Of a DNA stretch of 11,740 bases, positions 1 to 6,962 are shown piece by piece. Positions within the stretch are counted from its first letter, which is position 1. Each line of letters starts with the position of its first letter. Under the pieces are notes generated by a model. That model ran no database searches and was not told the origin of the DNA. It worked only from the letters and a program-made list of their open reading frames with translations. Origin of the DNA: Candidatus Solincola jinzensis (GTDB taxonomy: Bacteria > Actinomycetota > Geothermincolia > Geothermincolales > RBG-13-55-18); the NCBI GenBank assembly GCA_015711875.1, contig JACVJG010000039.1, positions 1-11,740 on the forward strand, given 5' to 3'. The position numbers and the translations under genes are program-made.

Positions 1-280
1 CCTCGCCTCCGTCCTCCAGGCCCTCCAGGGGGTTAAAGGAGCTTATGCGCAGGCCGAAGCCCTCCGCCTGGCGGCGCATGCGGTCCACCAGCTCGAAGCC
101 GGATATGCCCTCGGGGAAGCCAGGGTAGTTCTCGATCCTCTCGGTGAGCGCGGGAGCGCCTCCCGGGGCCTGTTTCTCCACCAGCAACACGTCCATGCGG
201 GCACGCGCCAGGTAAAGGCCCGCCGTCAGGCCCGCCGGGCCTCCTCCCGCCACCACCACGTCCACGACCTTCTCGGCCAT
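1..280 (-). CDS. trxB: Thioredoxin reductase (N-terminal part, cut by window edge)
   Basis: FAD-dependent enzyme that passes electrons from NADPH to thioredoxin in the cytoplasm. Only the first 93 residues are in the window; the rest lies beyond position 1. Seen: a dinucleotide-binding motif near the N-terminus (G12-x-G14-x-x-G17, within [10 protein letters not shown]), an acidic residue ending the second strand (E35), then the stretch [16 protein letters not shown] at about residues 49-64, which is typical of TrxB. The start is ATG at 280 because GGAGGT lies four bases upstream (complement of 285-290). The CxxC redox motif and the NADPH domain fall outside the window, so a TrxB-like ferredoxin/NADP reductase or an alkyl-hydroperoxide-reductase F-type relative cannot be excluded. 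Its upstream flank is 851 gene-free bases, so it probably has its own promoter. Confidence 0.85.
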   Translation of the reverse strand, partial: MAEKVVDVVVAGGGPAGLTAGLYLARARMDVLLVEKQAPGGAPALTERIENYPGFPEGISGFELVDRMRRQAEGFGLRISSFNPLEGLEDGGE

Positions 281-1131
281 CTCGACCTCCGTTTACCCCT
301 CGCAACAAACGGTTCTTCCGCTTTCCTCGGCGCTGGCATAACCGCCTTCGCGGCCTCGCCGCAGCGCCCCCCGGCGATCCCGCTTCCCCGTTCGGATAGA
401 ACACGGCCTGCCTTCGCCCCTGCCGCGGCGCTAGCGCCATCCTGCCGCGAAGCCTCCTCTTCCGTACCCGGGGTCCTATCGGCGGCCAATCCTCTTGCCT
501 TTAAGGGAGGGTAGCGCCGGCGCTTCCGCTCTCCCGCGGGCCCCCATGGTCACCGGAGCGCTCGCCCCGCTCGACCGCCTCTTCCGTAGCCGTGCTTCGG
601 TGTCCATTGAAGCGCGACATCCGGCACCTATCCGTTCCCTCACGCCTCTTCGTCTCCGGTGCGGCCACTGCCCTCCGTAAACCACGTCAAGGAGCTTCCC
701 GCGCTTGCCCGGAAAAGGCATCCGCTCACATATTATGGCGCCGCTTCCCCGATTATAAACGCAATCACCAATGCGCGCCCCGCCGCCATCGCCGTAACGA
801 ATCGGTCGAGACCCGCTCCCTGGCGACAAAGCGCCGGCCGTCATGGGGCATGGTGGCTAAAGGCATCGCCGTCATGCTCGCCAACGGCTTATACTCCCAT
901 CGCCGTCCTGCGGCTAGCATCCCTCTGCCCATGCTCCAGGCAAAAGCCACCGGGGGAAGAACATCGCGGTCGGGCATAGGGACGCCACTCTCACGACAAG
1001 CCTGCTGCCGAAAGCCCCGTGCCAGGGCGGTGACAGCTGCTTTTCGGGGACGTTTGGCTTGAAGCAACAACTGTAGCCTCCCCGGTAGGTGGGCTGGTCG
1101 AAAAAAGGCGGCAAGTGCTTCGCGGGGACGC
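281..1131. other. Gene-free stretch between trxB and the VWA gene
   Basis: No open frame here has a convincing start, ribosome binding site or recognisable protein. The short frames on both strands are rich in Arg, Pro and Ala, as expected of non-coding GC-rich DNA. What can be seen: a TATAAT hexamer on the minus strand (752-757) with no usable -35; a run of six A at 1101-1106, read as a U-tract on the minus strand 26 bases beyond the VWA stop codon; and a degenerate duplication of the VWA gene end (1026-1073 versus 1107-1145). No tRNA T-arm was found. Confidence 0.5.
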
Positions 1132-1145
1132 TTAAAGCAACAGCG
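1026..1145. repeat. Degenerate direct duplication of the VWA gene 3' end
   Basis: Segment 1107-1145 holds the last codons and stop of the VWA gene plus downstream bases. It is echoed at 1026-1073. Both contain, in the same order, GGCGG, TGCTT, GGGGACG, CTT and AAGCAACA, separated by small insertions or deletions. The shared blocks are 5-8 bases long and collinear over about 40 bases. This suggests an old tandem duplication or a small dispersed element that overlaps the gene end. The similarity was found by eye and is imperfect. Confidence 0.35.
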
Positions 1146-2511
1146 AACCGATGGCGTCCTCGAGATCCTTGAGGGTGCGGCAGACCCGCGCCTCCCTGCA
1201 GTAGGGGAGGTATTCCCCCATCACGCTGTCCCCGGTATCCCAGAAGGGCCGGGTCTCGGGGTTCAGCCAGATGATCCCCTTGGCGCGGTCTCGCATGCGC
1301 TCCAGGTAACGCAGTCCGGGGTCGTTGTAGTTGTTGCGGGCGTCACCGATGACCATGATGTAGGTGCGGTAGCCCACATCCTGAAGGTAGCGCTCGCAGA
1401 AGAGGCGGAAGACGCTTCCAAAATCGCTGCGTGCGTTGTAGGCTATGCCCGCCTCGGTGAGGGCGCGGCGCACCCCCTTGAGGATGTCCTCGTCGCGGAA
1501 GAACTCCGTCACCTCTCCCAGGTCATCCACGAACACGAAGCTACGCACCTTCGCCAGGCAGTCTTGGATGGTGTACACGAACTGCAGCATGAACTGGCTC
1601 ACCCTGGCCACCGAGGAGGAGATGTCGCAGAGCACCATGAGCTCCGCTTTCTCCATGCGCTTGCGCTTGAGGCAGAGCTCGAAGGGGACTCCTCCGTGCT
1701 GCATATTACGGCGCAGGGTGGCCTGTATGTCCACTTTCCCCCGCCTCAAGCGCGTCTCGCGCAGGTTTATGCGGTTTCGCAGCGTGCGCGCAAGGACGTC
1801 CACTGCCTTGCGCATCTGCTGCAGCTCGAACTCGTCCAGGCCGGCCAGGGGGCGTCCCATGAGCCTTTCCATGCGCTCCGCGCCCGGCACGCGCTCCGCG
1901 TTGCGCGCCTGCTCCCTCTCGACGTAACGGCGCACCTGTTTGCGCAGCGCGTCGCGGTTGGCCTGGAAAGCCTCCTCCAGGCGCCGCATATCCTCCTCCG
2001 CCCAGCCTTCCTCGCGCAGGCGCTCCAGCAGCTCGCCCAACTGTTTTTCCATTTCCTCCCAATCGAAGGCGTCGAAGATGCGCCGCGTGTACATCCCCAC
2101 CTGCATGCGCGTAGCGAGCTGCGTCGTCCCCACCTCTCCCGCCGCCATGCGGATGAAGGACTCCCACTCCCCTCCCCTGCCGGTGAGCACCAGCTGCAGC
2201 ATGGGGTTGAGCTCGCGCCCCTTCGCGAAAGCGCGTAACGCCTCCTCCAGGCGGGCTTGAAGGTCGTCCTCCAGGCAGTCGGTGTCCGCGGCGCTCTCCA
2301 GCCCGTAGAAATATAGCGGGAAGAGCTCCTCGAAGACGGGGAGGTCGCTCCGGCGCTTGACCGTGGAGATCCTAAGAGCTGCCTTGAAGGTCTCAGGGTC
2401 CTCGAGGCCGACCGTGGCGATGGCGCTCAGGGCGTCTATGCTCTCGGCGGTGGAAACGGTGACCCCTCGGCCGCGCAATGCGTTGACGAACTCCACTACC
2501 CTCTCTTCCAA
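1132..2511 (-). CDS. VWA domain-containing protein, CoxE-like
   Basis: 459 residues. The C-terminal third is a von Willebrand factor A domain with an intact MIDAS metal site: DISSS at 296-300, an aspartate/serine region at 362-366 (SDFGS) and VIGDARNN at 387-394. It is followed by the IIWLNPE...WDTGDS stretch at about 413-428 that is typical of CoxE-type proteins. The N-terminal two thirds are helical and charged (about 140-260), without membrane segments, so it is probably cytoplasmic. In the known CoxD/CoxE and RavA/ViaA pairs, such proteins work with a MoxR-type ATPase to mature or remodel a client complex. The MoxR gene ends 33 bases upstream, so the two should be co-transcribed. The start is TTG at 2511, chosen because GGAGG lies five bases upstream and the gene spacing fits. 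The client is unknown; no CO dehydrogenase gene is present. Confidence 0.88.
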   Translation of the reverse strand: MEERVVEFVNALRGRGVTVSTAESIDALSAIATVGLEDPETFKAALRISTVKRRSDLPVFEELFPLYFYGLESAADTDCLEDDLQARLEEALRAFAKGRELNPMLQLVLTGRGGEWESFIRMAAGEVGTTQLATRMQVGMYTRRIFDAFDWEEMEKQLGELLERLREEGWAEEDMRRLEEAFQANRDALRKQVRRYVEREQARNAERVPGAERMERLMGRPLAGLDEFELQQMRKAVDVLARTLRNRINLRETRLRRGKVDIQATLRRNMQHGGVPFELCLKRKRMEKAELMVLCDISSSVARVSQFMLQFVYTIQDCLAKVRSFVFVDDLGEVTEFFRDEDILKGVRRALTEAGIAYNARSDFGSVFRLFCERYLQDVGYRTYIMVIGDARNNYNDPGLRYLERMRDRAKGIIWLNPETRPFWDTGDSVMGEYLPYCREARVCRTLKDLEDAIGSLLL

Positions 2512-2544
2512 ACAAGCCTCCGTTCCCGCGCTATCGTCCCTCGA

Positions 2545-3459
2545 TCAAGCCACCCCGCTCGCGAGCTGGCGCAAGTTCTCCCTCGCCTTCTGGATGTCCT
2601 TCTCGTATTTGAGGACGATGTTGAGGGTATCCCGGATGAGATCCTGGTCCAGGGAGTCGGCGTTGAGCACCACCAGGGCGCGCGCCCAGTCCAGGGTCTC
2701 GCTGATGCCGGGGGTCTTCTTGATGTCCAGCTTGCGCAGGCGATGCACCACCTCCACTACCTGGGAGGCCAGGCGCTCGCTTATCCCCGGCACCTTCAGG
2801 CGCACGATCTCCAGCTCCTGCTCCTTGCCGGGGAAATCGATGTACAGGTGGAGGCAGCGGCGTTTGAGGGCGTCGCTGAGCTCGCGAGCGTTGTTGCTGG
2901 TGAGCACGACCATGGGGAGGTGGCGGGCGCTTATGGTGCCCAGCTCCGGTATGCTGACCTGGAAATCGGAGAGTATCTCCAGCAGGAAGGCCTCGAACTC
3001 CGGGTCCGACTTATCGACCTCGTCGATGAGCAGCAGTGCCGGCTTTTCCGAGGTGATGGCGCGCAACAGCGGCCTGGGCACGATGAACTTATGGGAGAAA
3101 AACACCTCGTCCTGGCGCGCCACGCGTTCCGCCGCCTCGGCGAGGCTCCTGGCGCCCGCCAGCTCCTCCGCCAGCACGTCCTTGAGGATCTGGGTGTAGA
3201 GCAGCTGTTTGGAGTATTCCCATTCGTACAGGGACTTCGCCTCGTCAAGCCCTTCATAGCATTGCAGGCGGATGAACTCGCGCCCCAGGGCAGCCGCGGT
3301 CACCTTGCCCAGGTCGGTCTTGCCCACTCCCGCCGGACCCTCCACCAGTATGGGTTTGCCCAGCTTCTCCGCCAGGAACACCGCGGTGGCGATCTCCTTG
3401 CTGCAGATATATCTCTGCTCCGCCAGTTTCTCCCTTACCTCGTCTATTGCCGTGAACAT
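2545..3459 (-). CDS. MoxR-type AAA+ ATPase
   Basis: 304 residues, the normal length for a MoxR-family ATPase. Walker A is GPAGVGKT at 41-48, Walker B is LLLIDE at 142-147, sensor 1 is TSNN at 187-190, and RELSDALKRRC follows at 192-202 with the likely arginine finger. The insert after Walker B (EFEAFLLEILSDFQVSIPELG, about 154-174) is typical of MoxR proteins. Its known role is an ATP-driven chaperone working with a VWA partner, which is encoded immediately downstream (33-base gap). It starts at ATG 3459, preceded by a weak purine-rich GGGAAGAAG, and follows the HD-domain gene after 73 bases. It is probably a cytoplasmic hexamer. The substrate cannot be deduced from this window. Confidence 0.92.
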   Translation of the reverse strand: MFTAIDEVREKLAEQRYICSKEIATAVFLAEKLGKPILVEGPAGVGKTDLGKVTAAALGREFIRLQCYEGLDEAKSLYEWEYSKQLLYTQILKDVLAEELAGARSLAEAAERVARQDEVFFSHKFIVPRPLLRAITSEKPALLLIDEVDKSDPEFEAFLLEILSDFQVSIPELGTISARHLPMVVLTSNNARELSDALKRRCLHLYIDFPGKEQELEIVRLKVPGISERLASQVVEVVHRLRKLDIKKTPGISETLDWARALVVLNADSLDQDLIRDTLNIVLKYEKDIQKARENLRQLASGVA

Positions 3460-3532
3460 GTGCTTCTTCCCTTCCCCGCGCCCGGCGAGCCCTGTGGCTG
3501 CCGCGTTACGGCCGTGCTCGACGCTGCAATAT

Positions 3533-4279
3533 CTATATCGGCTTCCCGGTCAGCTCCCCATACAGCCTCTCGCCTATGCGCAAGCCCCGTGCGATGAAAT
3601 CCGGCCCGTAAAGCCGGCCGGTGGGGGTGCGGAAGGTCTCGCTGATACGCGCGATCCCGCGCATGCTGGCCTTGAAGTTGGCCAGAAGCAGGGCGAGCGG
3701 TATACGGTGGGGGGCCACCATCATCCATACCGTCTCGGTGAAATTGTCCGGTCCCCACCGGAACTTATCCGCGTCATAGAGGGCATCAGAGAGTATCTGG
3801 AGGGAGGCGTCCTCCAGGGGAGACGCGGGCTTGAAGGCCTCGTGGTTGCGGATGGCCTGCGCGATCGCCCGCCGCTCTCCCGCCGTCAGCTCAAAGCCCT
3901 CCAGGATCCTCTCCGCCTCCTCCGCGCCACGTAGCGCGTGCTCGGGTTGTTCACGCCTGATGTCGTGCAGCACCCCCGCCAAATGAGCCAGGAGCACCGT
4001 CCTGCGCCTCGCCTTCTCCCCCGCTCTTCTGTCCATGTCTATGAGCACCAGCGCCCCCGCGTCGACGGCGACCTTGCGCACGTGGGTAAGACCGTGACCC
4101 AAAAGGTCGCCCTTTTCCTCAACGATGGACAGAGCTGCGCCCACCATGGGCTCCAGCTCGAAGCTCTCCCTCGACCGCTCCACCTCATCGCGCTTTTCGC
4201 AGTAAAAAAGAGGCGTGCCCATCTCCGATGCTATGCGCATGGAAAGCCTTTGGGCCTCCAGGTATTCTCCGTCCAGCAA
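3533..4279 (-). CDS. HD-domain metal-dependent hydrolase
   Basis: 248 residues with the HD phosphohydrolase pattern. The first histidines are in HGLTHV at 62-67, the HD doublet is at 105-106 (GVLHDI), a further NH pair is at 145-146, and the late aspartate is in LYDADKF at 167-173 (D171). The fold is therefore probably active, and the family hydrolyses phosphate esters or nucleotides; the substrate is unknown. The last 75 residues (from about 174) are not part of the core motif set. The start is TTG at 4279, chosen because GGAGG lies five bases upstream; the next in-frame ATG, 13 codons in, lacks such a site. It is the first gene of the HD-MoxR-VWA group. A tentative TAGAAT -10 lies upstream on the minus strand at 4331-4336, without a good -35. 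Confidence 0.85.
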   Translation of the reverse strand: MLDGEYLEAQRLSMRIASEMGTPLFYCEKRDEVERSRESFELEPMVGAALSIVEEKGDLLGHGLTHVRKVAVDAGALVLIDMDRRAGEKARRRTVLLAHLAGVLHDIRREQPEHALRGAEEAERILEGFELTAGERRAIAQAIRNHEAFKPASPLEDASLQILSDALYDADKFRWGPDNFTETVWMMVAPHRIPLALLLANFKASMRGIARISETFRTPTGRLYGPDFIARGLRIGERLYGELTGKPI

Positions 4280-4875
4280 CCTCTCCTCCGTGTAGGCTCC
4301 TCTCCTACGCCGTTATCGCCCGGCACCTCAATTCTAACCCAACCGGGGAGGAAGTCGTCCAAGATGGAGCGGGAGCCACGGGTGGCCACGCCGCAGCGCT
4401 CCCCGGGGGTCGCATACCTTCAAGGGTAGTAGCGACGCCTTTTCGGCCTTCCGCTTTCGGAGGTGCCGCCGAAATCGCGCACCCGCCGTCCTTTGCCGCT
4501 TGATAGCTTCTCTGGGAGAGGCCTGACGGTGGGACGCGGGACCGGGCGCGGGGTCGCGACCTTCCGATAGTCGCTTCACGCGAAAAATGAAGGTTTTCCT
4601 GCTGCGGGCCGGGCAAATCGAGTATTGTTGCTGAGGAAAGGCGCTTTCCGCAAGGCCTTCGCCCTTCAAGACCCGTCCTTCGAGACATAAAACCAACGGG
4701 CCGACGGCCATGACACCCCTTACGACAGGCTAGATGTGAAAGCGGGGGGCAGGTCCCCGAACGCTCTACGGAACAAACCAGCGCACATGGTTTATGAAAG
4801 CCCCTGGAACGCATATAATCTTTTCGTGCTGTCAATAAGGCGGTGGCTGTTCGATTTCCTGGAGGTGTTGGACGT
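4280..4875. other. Divergent intergenic region
   Basis: No convincing gene is seen between the leftward HD gene and the rightward phosphatidyltransferase gene. The region contains a hairpin GGAAAG-gcg-CTTTCC (4635-4649), a second CGGGG/CCCCG inverted repeat at about 4743-4759, and a TATAAT promoter for the rightward gene. It has no tRNA-like T-arm. The frames that cross it are long only because stop codons are rare in GC-rich DNA. Confidence 0.5.
4791..4819 (+). promoter_or_regulatory. Putative promoter of the phosphatidyltransferase gene
   Basis: A perfect -10 hexamer TATAAT lies at 4814-4819. Seventeen bases upstream, TTTATG (4791-4796) is a weak -35, matching three of six consensus positions. 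Transcription would begin near 4826, leaving a leader of about 50 bases before the ATG at 4876. The local AT-richness stands out from the GC-rich surroundings. Confidence 0.45.
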
Positions 4876-5439
4876 ATGACCCGCTCCGAAACCCATGGTG
4901 TCTCTGGCTACAAGTTGCTGGCGGACCTTCTCACCGCATCTCGATTGCCCCTCGCTCTCGTGGTGGTGCTCCTGGGGGCTTTCGGCGGCAGATCCGCGCT
5001 GGGAGCGGGACTCCTGTTGATCCTCGCCGGCTGGACCACGGACATTTTCGACGGAAGGCTGGCCCGCCTCGATCCCGACGGCGCCACCACCCGTATAGGC
5101 GACGCGGACCTCGCGGTGGACTTGATCCTTGACGCGGCCGGGTTGGCCCTCTTTGCTCTCGCCGGCATGGTGCCCGCCGTTCCCGCGGCGATCTACTTCC
5201 TTCTCGCCGCGATCGTCATCGCCATCAGGCCTACCCGCGCCGTCATCACTTACTTCGAGCTCCCCGTCCTCGCCCTTCACCCAGTGATGGCCTTCGCGGC
5301 CTCCCGCCTGGTGGGCTGGCTTTATGTGTTGTGGTTGGCCTTTGCCGCCGCCCTCAACCGCAAACGCCTCTTTGAGATACTGGGAGTGCTCGCGGGCAGG
5401 TCGAAGGAAGGCGGTGCGCAGGGCCGCTCGCGGCGCTGA
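4876..5439 (+). CDS. CDP-alcohol phosphatidyltransferase family membrane protein
   Basis: 187 residues, hydrophobic, with several likely membrane segments (about 24-52, 79-105, 106-121, 129-157). The family catalyses displacement of CMP from a CDP-alcohol, usually CDP-diacylglycerol, in phospholipid synthesis at the inner face of the membrane. The signature is present: D56-x2-D59-G60-x2-A63-R64, then G75, D78 and D82. The second glycine sits one residue closer to D78 than in the usual G-x3-D-x3-D pattern, so the enzyme is divergent. The start is ATG 4876, nine bases after GGAGGT (4861-4866); an in-frame GTG at 4843 is rejected because that ribosome binding site lies downstream of it. The acceptor alcohol (glycerol phosphate, inositol phosphate or serine) cannot be told from the sequence. 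It stands alone. Confidence 0.8.
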   Translation: MTRSETHGVSGYKLLADLLTASRLPLALVVVLLGAFGGRSALGAGLLLILAGWTTDIFDGRLARLDPDGATTRIGDADLAVDLILDAAGLALFALAGMVPAVPAAIYFLLAAIVIAIRPTRAVITYFELPVLALHPVMAFAASRLVGWLYVLWLAFAAALNRKRLFEILGVLAGRSKEGGAQGRSRR

Positions 5440-5920
5440 TCTCATGCGTGAGCGCGGCCGGGCAGACAACAGCTCCTCCGGGGCATGTCCGCAAGTGATA
5501 AGAGATGCGGGGTCGCTGTAGCGCGTAGCCACGATATCAGCTAATCCCCGGCATATCAACGGGAACCCTGGGCCTTAAGCGGGATAACATGAACTTCGGC
5601 TTCCACAAAGGCGGCTTGCAAGAAAATCGCAAACCATCGCGCTTTGTGCCCGCCCCGGTCTCCGGGCGTCAATCCTGGGGACGGAATACCTTCCCCCTCA
5701 CGAAGGAAGGTGGCGCCCTAACATCTCGCTTGGACGCTGGTGCTGGAACGACCAGCCTTCCGGTCGCCAGGGAAGCGGACGGGACGGCAGAAAAACCAAA
5801 TCCGAAGGACATCAAGCGGTTTGAACGTTTAAACGAACTGACCGCAGGGACAAGGTATGAAAGCCGGTCACGGGAACGGCCTCAGGCGCGTCTTGCGGTT
5901 CCAGAACATATCCCGTCTCG
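5440..5920. other. Gene-free convergent region
   Basis: The region between two convergent genes contains no supported coding sequence. A rightward frame from 5589 has no recognisable protein features and runs antisense through the membrane-protein gene at its end. Visible structures are a 7-bp inverted repeat ACCTTCC/GGAAGGT (5688-5711, 10-base loop), a CGCCC/GGGCG inverted repeat at about 5651-5668, and the 30-bp imperfect palindrome at 5816-5845. None is followed by a T-run, so a canonical terminator is not seen. Confidence 0.45.
5816..5845. repeat. 30-bp imperfect palindrome with perfect 10-bp core
   Basis: The two 15-base arms, GCGGTTTGAACGTTT and AAACGAACTGACCGC, are reverse complements at 11 of 15 positions. 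The central CGTTTAAACG (5826-5835) is perfect, and both outer ends match (GCGGT/ACCGC). The left half can also be read as a tandem 8-mer, GTTTGAAC then GTTTAAAC (5819-5834). It is AT-rich against a GC-rich background. The symmetry without a loop suggests a protein-binding DNA site rather than an RNA hairpin; the binder is unknown. Confidence 0.4.
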
Positions 5921-6382
5921 TTATGCCGGAGGCTTGAGCCCCTCTCCCTTCCCGGGTGGCGCGGCTTTCTTAGCGGCCTCCTCTAGGACGTCATCCGGCA
6001 TCCTGGCGGCCCTCCTTCTCCAGATGCCGAGGGGAACGGTCAGAAAAGCGGCGTTGGCCGCCAATACCCAGAGGCTAACCGCCGCCATGATCACCGCCGT
6101 CCATGCGGTGGCCAGAGCCCAGATCGATAACGCCGCCGCGAGCGCCGCCACCAGGCCCGCAGCGACAACAAGGGAGCGGCGGAGGCGTTCCAGCCTCGAG
6201 GCCGTTTCCAGCGGGTAAAGCAAGGCAGGGGATGGTTCTCCCTTTCTCCTCAGGTAGCGGGAGAGTATGACCAGAAAAGAGCTGTCCGGTATGCTTCCCG
6301 CGAGGGAAGCGGTTGCCCCCACCATGGTCACGTTTACAAGGGATATCATCCCCAGTATCATCACCAAAACCAGCATTTTCAC
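5921..6382 (-). CDS. Small membrane protein of unknown function
   Basis: 153 residues, not recognised. It has three likely membrane segments (about 3-28, 70-92 and 94-118), a basic loop between the first and second (RYLRRKGE around 42-49, RLERLRR around 63-69), and a charged C-terminal tail rich in Lys, Ala and Pro. The start is GTG at 6382, with GGGAG four bases upstream. An in-frame ATG two codons later is possible. The GTG overlaps the TGA of a short upstream frame (GTGA), suggesting translational coupling. Coding is supported by the clean hydrophobic and charged pattern and GC-rich third positions, not by homology. Confidence 0.6.
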   Translation of the reverse strand: MKMLVLVMILGMISLVNVTMVGATASLAGSIPDSSFLVILSRYLRRKGEPSPALLYPLETASRLERLRRSLVVAAGLVAALAAALSIWALATAWTAVIMAAVSLWVLAANAAFLTVPLGIWRRRAARMPDDVLEEAAKKAAPPGKGEGLKPPA

Positions 6383-6468
6383 GCTTCTCCCGTCCGCCTC
6401 AGCGCGGCGCGCGGCCAGCGGATCGCGATTTCAGCGACCGCCCTGAGCCTCTTTTTGATCGCCCGCAT
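6379..6468 (-). CDS. Possible 29-residue ORF coupled to the membrane protein gene
   Basis: ATG at 6468 opens a frame of 29 codons that ends in TGA at 6379-6381, overlapping the GTG start of the downstream membrane protein. The product is very basic (starts MRAIKKRLRA; eight Arg and two Lys) and could form an amphipathic helix. Third codon positions are mostly G or C, as in the real genes nearby. There is no good ribosome binding site before the ATG, and the frame extends upstream only to a stop about 30 codons away. It could equally be the remaining 3' end of a longer gene cut off near the repeat array. Tentative. Confidence 0.25.
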   Translation of the reverse strand: MRAIKKRLRAVAEIAIRWPRAALRRTGEA

Positions 6469-6537
6469 CAGGGCGTACAGCCCCCGCGTCGCCTCGCGGC
6501 CTTCAGGGCAAACCCATTATCGGGTAAAGCGCCATAG

Positions 6538-6827
6538 CGCCGCAAACCCTCGTGGGTCATGCCGGCGCGAAAGAGAGCCCCGAGCGAACACGATGTCGCC
6601 TTTCCCCGGCTCTACAGATCAATCGGGCAAGACGCACTTGCGCCGCAAACCCTCGTGGGTCATGCCGGCGCGAAAGAGAGCCCCGAGCGAACACGATGTC
6701 GCCTTTCCCCGGCTCTACAGATCAATCGGGCAAGACGCACTTGCGCCGCAAACCCTCGTGGGTCATGCCGGCGTGAAAGAGAGCCCCGAGCGAACACGAT
6801 GTCGCCTTTCCCCGGCTCTACAGATCA
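6538..6827. repeat. Tandem array of a 103-bp repeat (2.8 copies)
   Basis: Copy 1 is 6538-6640, copy 2 is 6641-6743 and copy 3 is 6744-6827 (truncated after 84 bases). Copies 1 and 2 are identical; copy 3 differs by one C-to-T change at 6774. The 19 bases before copy 1 resemble the end of the unit at about 13 of 19 positions, so an older, decayed copy may lie there. Each unit holds a tight hairpin ACCC-tcgt-GGGT (6546-6557 in copy 1) and a nested stem: AGAGCC (6574-6579) with GGCTCT (6608-6613), enclosing GCG-a-ACA-cga-TGT-CGC (6584-6599). There are no spacers, so it is not a CRISPR. Near-identity means recent amplification. Confidence 0.95.
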
Positions 6828-6916
6828 CCTCATGGACGCGCAACCCATGCCACGGGCCCGCGGCGGCGGCGCTGAGGGTGGCACCCGCTTTCAGGCCTTG
6901 ATGCTTACCGGTGGCG

Positions 6917-6945
6917 TTGCTGTTTCCGGACTCCTGGCTTACATT
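6917..6945 (+). promoter_or_regulatory. Possible promoter of the radical SAM gene
   Basis: TTGCTG (6917-6922), a 17-base spacer and TACATT (6940-6945, four of six matches to TATAAT). Transcription would start near 6952, only about 11 bases before the ATG. An 11-bp dyad, GGGTG-g-CACCC, lies just upstream at 6876-6886 and could be an operator. Weak matches; tentative. Confidence 0.25.
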
Positions 6946-6962
6946 GGAGCTGGTGACCATGC

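Noticed and set aside
752..757. Perfect TATAAT on the minus strand as a trxB promoter
   Set aside because: No -35 hexamer at 16-18 bases, and it lies more than 470 bases from the trxB start.
281..1131. tRNA or rRNA gene in the largest gap
   Set aside because: No T-arm consensus (GGTTCGANTCC-like) and no rRNA-like conserved stretches were found on either strand.
1101..1131. Intrinsic terminator after the VWA gene
   Set aside because: A six-base U-tract is present on the minus strand, but no stable stem can be drawn directly before it.
5589..6218. 209-codon rightward frame
   Set aside because: No recognisable domain or good ribosome binding site; its second half is antisense to the membrane-protein gene, which has a coherent transmembrane pattern.
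6538..6827. CRISPR array
   Set aside because: The repeats are 103 bases long and abut directly with no unique spacers, and no cas gene is present.
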